The notes: generated by a model not told the origin, from the letters alone. Positions 8,722 through 17,193 are shown, counted from the first letter of the stretch. The stretch is DNA of 64,000 nt from Cyclobacteriaceae bacterium (GCA_016786585.1 JAEUUI010000008.1:416425-480424); one strand, 5' to 3'. Translations and numbers: made by a program.

Positions 8722-9177
8722 TTAACGCTGGACGTTCACCACTGCGGTCATGGTTACGTTAGCTTTAACCGAATTTGAGATCAGGCAGTTAGCCTCCGAT
8801 TTTTGCAAAACCCGGAGTGCGCGGTCGCGGTCTTTCTCATCGCGAATCGTTACAACCGGTTCAAGCATAACTTCCGACATCATGAATTTGCCCTCAATCT
8901 GTTCTAGCTTTCCTTTCGCTCCGCATTCAAACGAGATGAAATCCAGTTTTGAATTTTCCGCTACCGCGAGAAAGGTTGTCATCAGGCAACTGCTTACCGC
9001 TGCTGTGAACAAATGTTCCGGCGACCAGATGCCCGGCATACCTTTCGGGAACTCCGGCGGCGTGGCTACCTCAATACACCCATCGCCCGCATTAACGTTC
9101 TTCAATTCAGGTGAACACATAATGCCTTTGCGATCGTTACGCCAGGCGATGTTAACAGTGTAAAGATGAGCATCCAT
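8722..9177 (-). CDS. OsmC/Ohr family peroxidase-like protein
   Basis: 151 residues matching the OsmC fold. The conserved WSPEHLFTAAVSSCLM segment places Cys64, and EANCLISNS places the second Cys at 131. These two are the redox cysteines that reduce hydroperoxides in the family. It is the last gene of a probable three-gene unit (DUF2892 protein, rhodanese, OsmC), 10 bp after the rhodanese stop. That context with two rhodaneses suggests a role with persulfides or thiol oxidants, which is inference. Cytoplasmic, no signal peptide. Confidence 0.92.
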   Translation of the reverse strand: MDAHLYTVNIAWRNDRKGIMCSPELKNVNAGDGCIEVATPPEFPKGMPGIWSPEHLFTAAVSSCLMTTFLAVAENSKLDFISFECGAKGKLEQIEGKFMMSEVMLEPVVTIRDEKDRDRALRVLQKSEANCLISNSVKANVTMTAVVNVQR

Positions 9178-9187
9178 AGTGTGAAAT

Positions 9188-9499
9188 TTAGATTTTGTTC
9201 GTCAGGCTGATCCAGCCACCGCCATTATAAACAGCCTGGTATCCGTTGCCGGTCAGCAATGTCTTGGCCATGCCGCTGCGCATTCCGGAAGCACAGCACG
9301 TAATGATCGGTTTATTTTTATCAGGCAACCGGCTGAGATTATTCTTCAATTGATCTACCGGAATGTTGATCGATCCCTTGATGTGACCACCACTGTATTC
9401 GCCTTTTGAGCGAACATCCAGGATAATTGCACCGTCTTTTACAAGTTGAGCGTAGTCAACCGATTTAATGCCGAGCATTCTTTTAATTACATCGATCAT
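9188..9499 (-). CDS. Single-domain rhodanese-like sulfurtransferase
   Basis: 103 residues from ATG 9499. The open frame extends up to 9790, but that extension overlaps the DUF2892 gene in another frame and lacks protein character. Hallmarks: LDVRSKGEYSGGHIKGSINI and the active loop ITCCASGMRSG, with catalytic Cys69 and a six-residue loop ending in Arg, as in sulfur-specific rhodaneses. The family moves sulfane sulfur (persulfide) between thiols. It sits between a DUF2892 membrane protein and OsmC, downstream of a Crp/Fnr-type site. Confidence 0.92.
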   Translation of the reverse strand: MIDVIKRMLGIKSVDYAQLVKDGAIILDVRSKGEYSGGHIKGSINIPVDQLKNNLSRLPDKNKPIITCCASGMRSGMAKTLLTGNGYQAVYNGGGWISLTNKI

Positions 9500-9507
9500 G
9501 CAGAAAG

Positions 9508-9726
9508 TTATTTTTTGTCGGTAAGTTTTTTGCGAAGCGTATTCAGCCCGAAAGGCAGATAAAGAGGGCAGAAGCTGATGAGACTGGTAAGCAGAAATAT
9601 AACCGATGCAACAATCAGAATAATTCCAAGTGTACCGGTTATTGTTCCTGTGGCATACAAGGCAATCATTGCAAGGGCCAAAATAGTGCGGATTACGCGA
9701 TCGGCAGTTCCCATGTTCTTTTTCAT
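9508..9726 (-). CDS. DUF2892 (YgaP-like) inner membrane protein
   Basis: 72 residues. MKKNMGTADRVIRTILALAM is the signature N-terminus of DUF2892, followed by two short membrane helices (ALYATGTITGTLGIILIVAS region and IFLLTSLISFCPLYLPFGLN). The SFCPLY segment with its single Cys is typical. In YgaP such a membrane module is fused to a rhodanese; here a separate rhodanese gene follows after 8 bp. It is the first gene of the unit, and a GTGAC-type palindrome lies 48 bp upstream of its ATG. Confidence 0.9.
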   Translation of the reverse strand: MKKNMGTADRVIRTILALAMIALYATGTITGTLGIILIVASVIFLLTSLISFCPLYLPFGLNTLRKKLTDKK

Positions 9727-9773
9727 AGCTATTGTTTTTTGTGTAAAGTTGAATCTGGCGGCTCCGATATTCT

Positions 9774-9787
9774 GTAACCAAAGTCAC
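9774..9787 (-). promoter_or_regulatory. Crp/Fnr-type operator upstream of DUF2892-rhodanese-osmC
   Basis: Read on the minus strand: GTGAC-TTTG-GTTAC, one mismatch from GTGAC-N4-GTCAC. Exactly 22 bp after it comes CAACTTTA, a weak form of the Bacteroidota -7 box TAnnTTTG, then the ATG at 9726. Matching sites with identical spacing lie at 16200 and 17220. Confidence 0.7.
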
Positions 9788-9839
9788 CAATGTCAGAAAT
9801 AGATCGTTAACAAAGCTAACCCTTCGTTTTTTGAGCGAT

Positions 9840-9855
9840 CCTGATGAAAATCAGG
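9840..9855. other. Small hairpin at the 3' end of the efflux operon
   Basis: CCTGAT-GAAA-ATCAGG is a perfect 6-bp stem with a four-base loop, 15 bp beyond the last stop codon of the efflux operon. No T-run follows on the minus strand, so it is not a canonical intrinsic terminator; it may protect the mRNA end. Confidence 0.4.
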
Positions 9856-9870
9856 CTTGAATTTGACTTT

Positions 9871-10068
9871 TCAGCAACTTTCGCCCTCTTCAACTCCTGC
9901 CTTTTCGAGGATTGTTTCCAGCGGACAAAATCTTGTAATCGATGATTGTAACAGGTTAACGGCAACGAAAGCCGCCACGAGAAGCCAGGCTATGTCGATA
10001 AAATAAGCCAGTAAGATGCTTGTCAGAACCAGCGTTCCCGCAACTCCTCTGATAATTCGTTCTCTCAT
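9871..10068 (-). CDS. DUF2892-like inner membrane protein
   Basis: 65 residues. MRERIIRGVAGTLVLTSILL begins like DUF2892 proteins, and the second helix ends in SSITRFCPLETILEKAG with the familiar FCP motif. Two membrane helices. It is the last gene of the efflux operon, starting 3 bp after the stop of the 49-residue gene. It is a second, diverged copy of the protein at 9508-9726, now tied to the RND genes. Confidence 0.85.
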   Translation of the reverse strand: MRERIIRGVAGTLVLTSILLAYFIDIAWLLVAAFVAVNLLQSSITRFCPLETILEKAGVEEGESC

Positions 10069-10071
10069 ATT

Positions 10072-10221
10072 TTATGTTGTTTGGGTGTATTTCCTTCGAT
10101 AGAATTTTTTACGGCAGAATGCCGTTTGTTTTTGCTCATGGCAAACTTCATCAAGTACACGTTGAGCACGATTGAACAACAGGATGTACTGCTCTGCATT
10201 GATTTGTTGTTGATTCGTCAT
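10072..10221 (-). CDS. 49-residue basic protein inside the efflux operon
   Basis: Short open frame beginning MTNQQQINAEQYILLFNRAQ and ending FYRRKYTQTT, with two Cys (DEVCHE, AFCRKK). The start ATG overlaps the stop of the upstream gene as ATGA (10221-10218), a classic translational-coupling arrangement, and the stop lies 3 bp before the next ATG. That tight packing is the main reason to call it. I do not recognise the family. The mix of a polar N-terminal helix and a basic Cys-containing tail suggests a small cytoplasmic protein. Confidence 0.6.
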   Translation of the reverse strand: MTNQQQINAEQYILLFNRAQRVLDEVCHEQKQTAFCRKKFYRRKYTQTT

Positions 10222-10532
10222 ACTTCATTGCTTGATTTTTCAACCGGTAACATAAAAGCCCGTATGGGGAACCCGGTTGCCTGTGCATCGTTGTAATCGC
10301 GGATCAATTGCAGGGCACGGGTAGCATTCAACTCGGTGGTGAAGCTGAACAGAAAGACAGAATTATACTCATCCCGTGAATGCGCAAACCAGCTGGTGAG
10401 CAAGTTTTCATCGCGGGTGTTTTTGAATCCTGTAGTTTCTGTTGCACTGAATACCGTGATGCCAGCCTGTTCCAATATCCTGGCAACGTCCGCCTGATGT
10501 TCCTTCAGGCTGGTAACAAATAGAAGTTTCAT
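10218..10532 (-). CDS. Small hypothetical cytoplasmic protein of the efflux operon
   Basis: 104 residues. It begins MKLLFVTSLKEHQADVARIL and has alternating beta and alpha segments (AGITVFSATET, YNSVFLFSFTTELNATRALQ), which suggests a ferredoxin-like or PII-like alpha/beta fold. PII-like proteins are found beside RND genes in Bacteroidota, but I cannot confirm the family from motifs. Its ATG overlaps the RND pump stop codon (CCATGA), and its own stop overlaps the next gene's start, so it is translated with the pump. Confidence 0.75.
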   Translation of the reverse strand: MKLLFVTSLKEHQADVARILEQAGITVFSATETTGFKNTRDENLLTSWFAHSRDEYNSVFLFSFTTELNATRALQLIRDYNDAQATGFPIRAFMLPVEKSSNEV

Positions 10533-13500
10533 GGCTTAGAGTTTGTTTTTTGATTACGCATCATTCTGAAATAGATCAAGGGTACCACCAGCAGGGTCAG
10601 GAATGTGGATGTAATAGTTCCGCCCATCAGTGAGATGGCAAGACCCTGGAAGATTGGATCGAACAGAATAATCACGGCACCTAATACCACAGCGCCTGCT
10701 GTTAACAGAATAGGAGTGGTGCGTACGGCGCCTGCTTCAATAATTGCCTGCTTGATCGGAATACCTTCCTCAAGACGAATGTTAATAAAGTCGATCAGCA
10801 AAACAGAGTTTCGTACCATCACCCCGGCCAATGCAATAAACCCGATCATGGAGGTGGCGGTAAAGTATGCACCGAGCATCCAATGGCCGAGAACAATTCC
10901 AATCAGCGAAAGCGGAATTGCGGCAAGCATGACAATAGGAACACTGAAATTTTGGAACCACCCTACGATGAGAATGTAGATCAGCACAATCACCACCGCA
11001 AAGGCAATTCCGAGATCGCGAAAAACTTCATACGTTATTTGCCATTCTCCATCCCATTTTAGCGTAAAGTTGTCTTCAAACTCGGGTTGATGATTAAATG
11101 ATTCTTCGAGTGTATATCCTGCTGGCAAGGAAATCTCTTTCAGCCTGTCTGATATATCAAAGATTGCGTAAGCCGGGCTCTCCAGATCTCCGGCCAGGTC
11201 GGCCAAAACAAATACAACGCGTTTTTGATTTTTGCGATAGATGCTTTTCTCCTTAATGCCTTTGTGGATTGTTACCAAATCGCCAACAGCCACCGGGTTA
11301 CCGAGCCTATTCATCACATGCACATTCCGCAATTCCCCGAGGGTCGATTTTTCATCATCACTCAGCCGCAGTACAATATTTATCGGGTCAAAAGACACCG
11401 GATTATGAAGGATGCCTGCTGGCATATTCGATAGCGCAGCCTGAAGTACAGCCGTTACCTGCGCAGGAGCAACGCCCAGGCGCAGTGCTTTATCTTTGTC
11501 AATTTCAAATGTATACTCGGTTTGATCGGCTTCTGCCATCCAGTCGACATCAACTACACCTTCAGTTTTGGCAATGAGTGTTTTTACCTGATCGGCAATG
11601 GCCAGCTGCTGCTGATAGTCCGGTCCGTAAATTTCAGCTACCAGCGTTGAAAGCACGGGTGGTCCCGGTGGGACTTCTACCAGCTTTACATTTGCATGGT
11701 ATTTTGTAGCAATCTCCTGAATGCGGGGTCGTAACTGCTTGGCGATGTCGTGACTTTGCAGACTCCTGTCTTTTTTATGAACAAGATTAACCTGAATGTC
11801 GGCAACATGTTCACCGGAACGCAGATCATAGTGCCTTACGAGGCCATTGAAACTGATGGGGCCTGCAGTACCTACGTAGCCTTGGTAATTGCGAATCAAA
11901 GCCTGTGTTGCCAGGTATTGTGATATCTCGCGTGTAACGACTGCCGTACGTTCGAGAGAAGTACCTTCGGGCATGTCGATCACTACCTGGAGTTCATTTT
12001 TGTTGTCGAACGGAAGCATTTTTACTGCCACCCACTTGGTATAGAAAAATGATACGGAGATCAGCAGAATGACAACCGTTCCGAGAATAAATGTCCAGCG
12101 CTTCCAGCGAGTTTCAAGCATCGGGTTGATAAAGGCTTTATAGATTTTATAAATCTTCGATTCTTCCAGGGTGGGATGACCTTTTTCACCGTGTGATTCT
12201 TTTTCCCGCAGAAAGAGATATCCCAGGTAGGGGGTAAGCGTGAGCGCAACAACAAGCGAAAGCAACATGGCAATACTTGCACCAATCGGCATGGGACTCA
12301 TGTATGGACCCATCATTCCGGAAACAAAAGCCATCGGAAGCACTGCTGCGATAACGGTAAACGTAGCGAGTATGGTTGGATTGCCAACTTCATTGATTGC
12401 AAATATGGCAGCTTGTAAAAACGGTAACCGTTTCATTCTAAAATGGCGGTGCATGTTTTCAGCAATGATGATTGAATCATCCACCACGATACCTGTAATG
12501 AAAACCAGGGCGAATAGCGTAATGCGGTTAAGCGTATAATCGAGAAAATAGTAACTGAACAACGTTAGTGCGAACGTAACCGGGACGGAAAGGAACACAA
12601 CGAGCCCTCCGCGCCACCCCATGGCAAGCATCACGAACGCAGTTACCGCCAGGATTGCCACAAATAGATGAAGCAGGAGCTCCGATACTTTTTCTGATGC
12701 TGTTTCACCATAATTACGTGTTTCTGAAACCTGTACCTCGGCCGGAATAATTTCTGTTTTCAGATGTTCAACTTTCTCGAGAATCCGGCGCGAAAGTTTC
12801 ATAGCGTCAGCACCTTTCTTCTTGGCGATTGATAGTGTCACAGCAGGATATTCAGAAGGAAAGTCGTTGTGTCTGCCATCTTCTTTACCATATCCAAAGA
12901 ATACGTATTGAACAGGGGTTTCCGGACCATCTTCCACCTGGGCAATTTGTTTCAGGTACACGGGTTGATCGTTGTTAGCGCCCACAATTGCATCACTTAA
13001 ATCTTCAGATGATGCGAAGTAGCTTCCGGTCTCTACCGAGAAGGCCGAATCCCTGGAAATGAAACGTCCTGCATGCAGTTGTGCATTGCCGCCTTGCAGT
13101 TGCTCATAGATCGAAAGAAAGTCGACATGATTTTGAGTCATTTTATTCTTGTCAAGCGTAACACTAACCTGCCTGCTTCGGCCTCCGATGATGCTGACGG
13201 TCGCCACATCGGGAATTTTCTTAATCTCGTTGGTAAGCGTTTGCCCGAGTTGCTTCAAATCGTAGTCATTATAAACTCCGCTCCACAAGGTTAGTCCGAG
13301 AACAGGCACGTCATCGATAGCGCGTGTTTTCACCAAAGGCATCATCACCCCGGCTGGCATCTTGTCCATATTTTTCATCAGCTCGTTATAGAGCTTCACC
13401 AGCGATCGTTCAATATCTTCTCCAACATAGAATTGTACGATAATCATCGCCTGACCCTGCAGGGAGGTTGAGTATACATATTCAACACCCTTAATGTTTG

Positions 13501-13729
13501 AGATGATTTTCTCCAGCGGTTGCGATACGCGGGCTTCTACTTCTTTTGGTGATGCGCCCGGATACCGAAGGAAGATGTCGGCCATGGGTACATCAATTTG
13601 GGGTTCTTCTTCGCGCGGAATGAGCAGCGTGCTGTACCCGCCAATCAGCAGGAAGCCAATCATTAGCAGGATCGTAAGCTTTGAGTTGATGAATGCTTTT
13701 GCAATATTTCCTGACAAACCTTCTTTCAT
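10529..13729 (-). CDS. RND efflux permease (inner-membrane pump)
   Basis: 1066 residues, full length for the AcrB/CusA superfamily. Hydrophobic N-terminus INSKLTILLMIGFLLIGGY; docking/porter segments such as YPGASPKEVEARVSQPLEKI; TM4 contains GIVVDDSIIIAENM, with the adjacent Asp pair (~415/416) of the proton relay. A second membrane block spans ~880-1050. It is a proton-driven trimeric exporter working with the adaptor and TolC-like proteins encoded just upstream. Retention of the DD pair fits HAE-type drug or organic-substrate pumps, but rhodaneses and OsmC nearby hint at a toxic sulfur or metal compound; substrate unknown. Operon order: tolC-like, adaptor, pump, two small genes, DUF2892. 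Confidence 0.95.
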   Translation of the reverse strand: MKEGLSGNIAKAFINSKLTILLMIGFLLIGGYSTLLIPREEEPQIDVPMADIFLRYPGASPKEVEARVSQPLEKIISNIKGVEYVYSTSLQGQAMIIVQFYVGEDIERSLVKLYNELMKNMDKMPAGVMMPLVKTRAIDDVPVLGLTLWSGVYNDYDLKQLGQTLTNEIKKIPDVATVSIIGGRSRQVSVTLDKNKMTQNHVDFLSIYEQLQGGNAQLHAGRFISRDSAFSVETGSYFASSEDLSDAIVGANNDQPVYLKQIAQVEDGPETPVQYVFFGYGKEDGRHNDFPSEYPAVTLSIAKKKGADAMKLSRRILEKVEHLKTEIIPAEVQVSETRNYGETASEKVSELLLHLFVAILAVTAFVMLAMGWRGGLVVFLSVPVTFALTLFSYYFLDYTLNRITLFALVFITGIVVDDSIIIAENMHRHFRMKRLPFLQAAIFAINEVGNPTILATFTVIAAVLPMAFVSGMMGPYMSPMPIGASIAMLLSLVVALTLTPYLGYLFLREKESHGEKGHPTLEESKIYKIYKAFINPMLETRWKRWTFILGTVVILLISVSFFYTKWVAVKMLPFDNKNELQVVIDMPEGTSLERTAVVTREISQYLATQALIRNYQGYVGTAGPISFNGLVRHYDLRSGEHVADIQVNLVHKKDRSLQSHDIAKQLRPRIQEIATKYHANVKLVEVPPGPPVLSTLVAEIYGPDYQQQLAIADQVKTLIAKTEGVVDVDWMAEADQTEYTFEIDKDKALRLGVAPAQVTAVLQAALSNMPAGILHNPVSFDPINIVLRLSDDEKSTLGELRNVHVMNRLGNPVAVGDLVTIHKGIKEKSIYRKNQKRVVFVLADLAGDLESPAYAIFDISDRLKEISLPAGYTLEESFNHQPEFEDNFTLKWDGEWQITYEVFRDLGIAFAVVIVLIYILIVGWFQNFSVPIVMLAAIPLSLIGIVLGHWMLGAYFTATSMIGFIALAGVMVRNSVLLIDFINIRLEEGIPIKQAIIEAGAVRTTPILLTAGAVVLGAVIILFDPIFQGLAISLMGGTITSTFLTLLVVPLIYFRMMRNQKTNSKP

Positions 13730-13753
13730 AATTCTTTCGTTATTGATTAAAGG

Positions 13754-14833
13754 TTAGTTCGTTTTTGGGTGCACCGGAACACCATTATAAAGTTTACTGT
13801 CGGCCTTCAGGATAAATTTCTCCTGTCCGCTAAGCCCCGAGAGAATTTCGATCTTTTCGTCATGTGTTTTTCCGGTCCGAACCCAGCGCAGCAAGGCCGT
13901 GTTGCTTTCGCTTACCGTGTAAACACCCACAAGCTGATCTTTGTAAACCAGGGCCGACACGGGAATGAGTGTTGTTTCGGCTGCCGTTACCGGGACGGCA
14001 AAAGCAACTGTTGCTGCCATACCGCCATAAAGATTCTTAGCTTCGGTCATCTGAAGCGCAACCTTCACTCCATACCGTCCTCCGCTGTAACTTGAAGACG
14101 GACTGATCTCCGATACCTTACCGTTTAAACGTTGCCCGTTTGACTTTAGAAAGATGACTGCAGGCATTCCTACTGTCAGGCTGTTAACATCTGACTCCGC
14201 CACCGAAGTGGCTATTTCGAACGTTCCTTTTTTCTCCAGGATCAGCAACGGCATTCCGGGGTTGGCCATAGTTCCTTCGCTTGCCATCTTTTGTGTTATC
14301 ACACCTTCGAACGGTGCTGTGATTCGGGTGTACGCGAGCATTGCTTCTGCCTCGCGTTGCATTTGTTTTGCGGCTTCTGCCTTCGCTTCAATGGAATGGT
14401 GGCGCAGTGTCATGTTTTCGAGTTCTTTCTGCGATGCGCTTTGCTGCTTATATAATTCCTGGTATCGGACCAGGTCTTTCTTCGCATCGGCAAGGGCAGC
14501 TTCTGCCTCGGAGACCATCGCTTCGGCTTGTGCTTTTTTAGCGAGGATGTCGTTGCTATTGACCGATATTAAAAGCTGTCCCTTTTTAACAGCTTCACCG
14601 GGTTTTACATGCACGGCCTGTATAAAGCCCATAACACGTGTGCTCAGTATTGCTGTTTCACTTGCACTTACCTGGCCGCTTGCAGTTATGCCCGTTGTCT
14701 TGCTTAAGACAGGAGTTGCCAACGTTACCGGCACCGAGGCTTGCGAATGTTGTTGAACAGGTTTCTCCTCAGAACAGGAAGCACCCCACACAGTGGTCAG
14801 AATTAAAGCGATATAGAAATGGTATGATTTCAT
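13754..14833 (-). CDS. RND periplasmic adaptor (membrane fusion protein), lipoprotein
   Basis: 359 residues with lipobox GASC (Cys20). Order of parts: beta-barrel strand, first half of the lipoyl domain (VHVKPGEAVKKGQLL), alpha-hairpin (~95-165; QAEAMVSEAEAALADAKKDL), second lipoyl half (ITAPFEGVITQKMASEGTMA) and the C-terminal barrel and membrane-proximal domain. The family links the pump to the outer-membrane channel. It lies 24 bp from the pump start and 9 bp after the TolC-like gene. Confidence 0.94.
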   Translation of the reverse strand: MKSYHFYIALILTTVWGASCSEEKPVQQHSQASVPVTLATPVLSKTTGITASGQVSASETAILSTRVMGFIQAVHVKPGEAVKKGQLLISVNSNDILAKKAQAEAMVSEAEAALADAKKDLVRYQELYKQQSASQKELENMTLRHHSIEAKAEAAKQMQREAEAMLAYTRITAPFEGVITQKMASEGTMANPGMPLLILEKKGTFEIATSVAESDVNSLTVGMPAVIFLKSNGQRLNGKVSEISPSSSYSGGRYGVKVALQMTEAKNLYGGMAATVAFAVPVTAAETTLIPVSALVYKDQLVGVYTVSESNTALLRWVRTGKTHDEKIEILSGLSGQEKFILKADSKLYNGVPVHPKTN

Positions 14834-14842
14834 AAATAATAG

Positions 14843-16150
14843 TTACAGATTTGTGGTAGCAGTTAAGAAATTCAGATAGGCGCGTGTTACGGTCAGTTGA
14901 AAAACCGCCTGAGCATGGCCAAGCTTTTGTTGAGACACATTAGTCTGCGCTTGTAATAAGTCAGTTGTTGTGACAAGACCTTGTTCGTGACGGTTCTGTA
15001 TCAACCGAAGTGCTTCCTGTGCATGCGCTGTTGTTAATGCTTGTTGATTAACCAAATTTTGCGCATCACGTTCCTGACGTATAGTCTTGTCAAGTTCTAA
15101 TTGCGCCTGTTCTTTTTGATAATGTAATTCCTGGGTGGCTTTGTCGCGTTCGATTCTCGCTGTCGCGATCTTGTTTTTGGTTGCGGTTCCGTTGAAAATT
15201 CTCCAGGATAGTTGCGCACCCACCAGGTAAGCGTTTGATCCGAAGCCAAAAGCTTCTGAATCGTTAAACATATATTCTCCGAATGCATTCAGTTTCGGAA
15301 CATACGCCATCGTGCTGGACTTTACCACATTGTTGTGTGCCTCAACAACTGCGGCCATCGCGGCAAAGTCTGCCCGATTTTCGGGAAGAACTGCGTCTGA
15401 AATCAACGGCAAGTCTTGATTGAGTGTATCTGTTGCGTAAATAACGCCAGGCGGTACACCCATTAAGAGACTTAGGTAATCGGAAGCATTTTTTACATTG
15501 CTTTTAGCTTCGTCAAGCTTGGTTTCCATATTTGCAACAAAAACTTTTACCTGGAGTACATCTGATTTCTGCAGATACCCCTGATCAAACCTATTTTGCG
15601 CAGCGGCAGATACGGCTTTAGCTGTAACAACAGCTTCTTCCATTACCGTTTCAGCCCGGTGCGCGAGTTGCAATTGTGCGTAGGCTTTTTCGACTTCTAA
15701 ACCGATGTATTGTTTCGTTCGCTCATGTTTCAGTTGAAACGCTTCTGCTTGATTTCCTGCAGCTTCGCGCTGATAAATCATATCCATATTGAAGATGGGT
15801 TGTAACAGTTCAACTTTAGTCATGAAATTTTGTGTTGCGGAAGGATCGTTGAGTAGGGCAGGATTAAAGTCGGTCTCGGTAATCGCCTGTTGCTGGAGTT
15901 TAAACCCGAATGCATTGAGCGGGTTGTTGGTGCTCAGCGCTGTATAACTCAGATTTATCTGAGGCAGGAACACCGCTTGTGTCTGTCTGACTTTTGCCTT
16001 TGAAACTTCGGCATCCAGTTGTGATAGTTTGATTGACCGATTTTGCTGCTGTGCGGCATTTAATGCCTCGTGTAGCGTGAGGGGTGTTGTCTGGGCGTTT
16101 GCCCAGGCAGGGATGAATAATATCAGAATACTTTTTATCAGGGTGTTCAT
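14843..16150 (-). CDS. TolC-family outer-membrane efflux channel
   Basis: 435 residues with signal peptide ending PAWANAQ. It has the duplicated long coiled-coil helices of the OEP family (LTLHEALNAAQQQNRSIKLS near the start; RHEQGLVTTTDLLQAQTNVS in the second repeat), where the G.VTTTDLL segment is diagnostic. First gene of the efflux operon. A perfect GTGAC-N4-GTCAC palindrome lies 50 bp upstream of its ATG, with TACTTTTG 22 bp after that palindrome. Confidence 0.94.
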   Translation of the reverse strand: MNTLIKSILILFIPAWANAQTTPLTLHEALNAAQQQNRSIKLSQLDAEVSKAKVRQTQAVFLPQINLSYTALSTNNPLNAFGFKLQQQAITETDFNPALLNDPSATQNFMTKVELLQPIFNMDMIYQREAAGNQAEAFQLKHERTKQYIGLEVEKAYAQLQLAHRAETVMEEAVVTAKAVSAAAQNRFDQGYLQKSDVLQVKVFVANMETKLDEAKSNVKNASDYLSLLMGVPPGVIYATDTLNQDLPLISDAVLPENRADFAAMAAVVEAHNNVVKSSTMAYVPKLNAFGEYMFNDSEAFGFGSNAYLVGAQLSWRIFNGTATKNKIATARIERDKATQELHYQKEQAQLELDKTIRQERDAQNLVNQQALTTAHAQEALRLIQNRHEQGLVTTTDLLQAQTNVSQQKLGHAQAVFQLTVTRAYLNFLTATTNL

Positions 16151-16199
16151 GTGCCGGAAATAATGTGCACAAAAGTATTAGCCATGGCAGGCTGATACT

Positions 16200-16213
16200 G
16201 TGACTACGGTCAC
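16200..16213 (-). promoter_or_regulatory. Crp/Fnr-type operator and promoter of the efflux operon
   Basis: GTGAC-N4-GTCAC is a perfect dyad (plus-strand spacer TACG). On the minus strand 22 bp follow, then TACTTTTG, which matches the Bacteroidota -7 consensus TAnnTTTG in full. No clear -33 TTG lies at the usual spacing, as expected for an activator-dependent promoter with the regulator near -41. Confidence 0.78.
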
Positions 16214-16281
16214 GCTGATGAAAAAGAATAAAAAAAAGACAGTGGTTTCACTGTCTTGAAAAATATAACTCCTGAATTTTA

Positions 16282-16662
16282 TTATCGCTTGTCAAAGGAT
16301 GGATCGTAACGTACAAAAAAGTTGAGGTAAATTACACGTGATAGCCGCAGGGTAACGGGAAACAATCCGATAACCGCTGCGATGATGGAATACATATATA
16401 CATCCATGTCCGGATCAAGGAGTACACGCAACGCCACATACACTGTAGTGAAAATCGCGACCTGCAGCGCATAGCTTACATACATCGCTCCGGAATAAAA
16501 AGACGGCTCAAGTTCGAAACGCTGACCGCAGTGACTGCACTTCTCCGGCATTTTCGTAAAGTTCTTCAGATCGTACGCACCTGAAACGAATAACGGGCCG
16601 GTTTGACATCGCGGACAGGTTTGGTGCACGATGCTGAATAGTTTATTTCCTCTCGGAAGCAT
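16282..16662 (-). CDS. DUF983 zinc-ribbon membrane protein
   Basis: 126 residues. Two CxxC pairs (TCPRC, Cys16/19; KCSHC, Cys42/45) form an apparent zinc ribbon, followed by two membrane segments (YVSYALQVAIFTTVYVALRV and YSIIAAVIGLFPVTLRLSRV). The GPLFVSGAY and EPSFYSGAMYVSY motifs are those of DUF983. The family's molecular role is unknown. Its start overlaps the end of the DUF6132 gene by 20 bp, so it is the last gene of the rhodanese - DUF6132 - DUF983 unit. Confidence 0.88.
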   Translation of the reverse strand: MLPRGNKLFSIVHQTCPRCQTGPLFVSGAYDLKNFTKMPEKCSHCGQRFELEPSFYSGAMYVSYALQVAIFTTVYVALRVLLDPDMDVYMYSIIAAVIGLFPVTLRLSRVIYLNFFVRYDPSFDKR

Positions 16663-16849
16663 CGCGTTTGGATGTGAAAAGATTGGCAGTTAAAAGTCCC
16701 ATCAAGCCACCATACAATGTGCTGTTGACAGGGGAGGATGTAATGGCGCAGGTTCCGGAGACACATCCTATATAGTTCCAATATTCATAGCCGGCCAAAG
16801 CGCCAATCAATATCCCTGCAGCCCACAAATACCATGTTTTCATTTTCAT
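16643..16849 (-). CDS. DUF6132-like small membrane protein
   Basis: 68 residues: a membrane helix (LWAAGILIGALAGYEYWNYI) followed by GCVSGTCAITSSPVNSTLYG, with Cys29 and Cys34, then a second short hydrophobic segment. The GC.SGTCAIT..P..S.LYG pattern is typical of DUF6132 proteins as I recall them, which often sit beside rhodaneses. ATGA overlap with the rhodanese gene upstream; overlaps the DUF983 gene downstream. The cysteine pair could be a persulfide or redox site (inference). Confidence 0.82.
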   Translation of the reverse strand: MKMKTWYLWAAGILIGALAGYEYWNYIGCVSGTCAITSSPVNSTLYGGLMGLLTANLFTSKRDASERK

Positions 16850-17172
16850 GGTGTTACGATTTTTCCGGGCCAGGAACTGATACCGCCAGCCAGATTAAGT
16901 ACGGTAAATCCCGCATCCGCCATGCTCAGGCAAGCCTGCATGCTTCGGCCACCGCTGCGGCAGTAAACAAAATAAGTTTTTGATTTATCGAGTTCAGCAA
17001 TTTCGTCATAAAAACTGTTGCTCATCACATCGATATTGATCGCATCGGGAATGAAGCCGGAATTAAACTCGCTTGACGTTCGTACATCAAGCAACACTGC
17101 CTGGGGTGTGGTACTCAGCCGGGCCTGAAAATCGGCCGCAGTGAGGTTATCGTAATTGCCTATGTCTTCCAT
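16846..17172 (-). CDS. Single-domain rhodanese-like sulfurtransferase
   Basis: 108 residues. LLDVRTSSEFNSGFIPDAIN and the active loop YCRSGGRS (Cys71, with Arg as loop end) identify a sulfur-type rhodanese. The N-terminus lacks a signal, so it is cytoplasmic. It is distinct from the rhodanese at 9188-9499 and is the first gene of a three-gene unit. Its promoter region contains a perfect GTGAC-N4-GTCAC palindrome 48 bp upstream of the ATG. Confidence 0.92.
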   Translation of the reverse strand: MEDIGNYDNLTAADFQARLSTTPQAVLLDVRTSSEFNSGFIPDAINIDVMSNSFYDEIAELDKSKTYFVYCRSGGRSMQACLSMADAGFTVLNLAGGISSWPGKIVTP

Positions 17173-17193
17173 GATTTTTGCTTTTTTTGCAAA

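Noticed and set aside
9500..9790. N-terminal extension of the rhodanese frame
   Set aside because: It overlaps the DUF2892 gene in another frame and reads as low-complexity Cys/Tyr/Asn-rich sequence; ATG 9499 gives the proper domain start.
10081..10296. Plus-strand open frame opposite the efflux operon
   Set aside because: It overlaps two tightly packed minus-strand genes and has no recognisable protein character.
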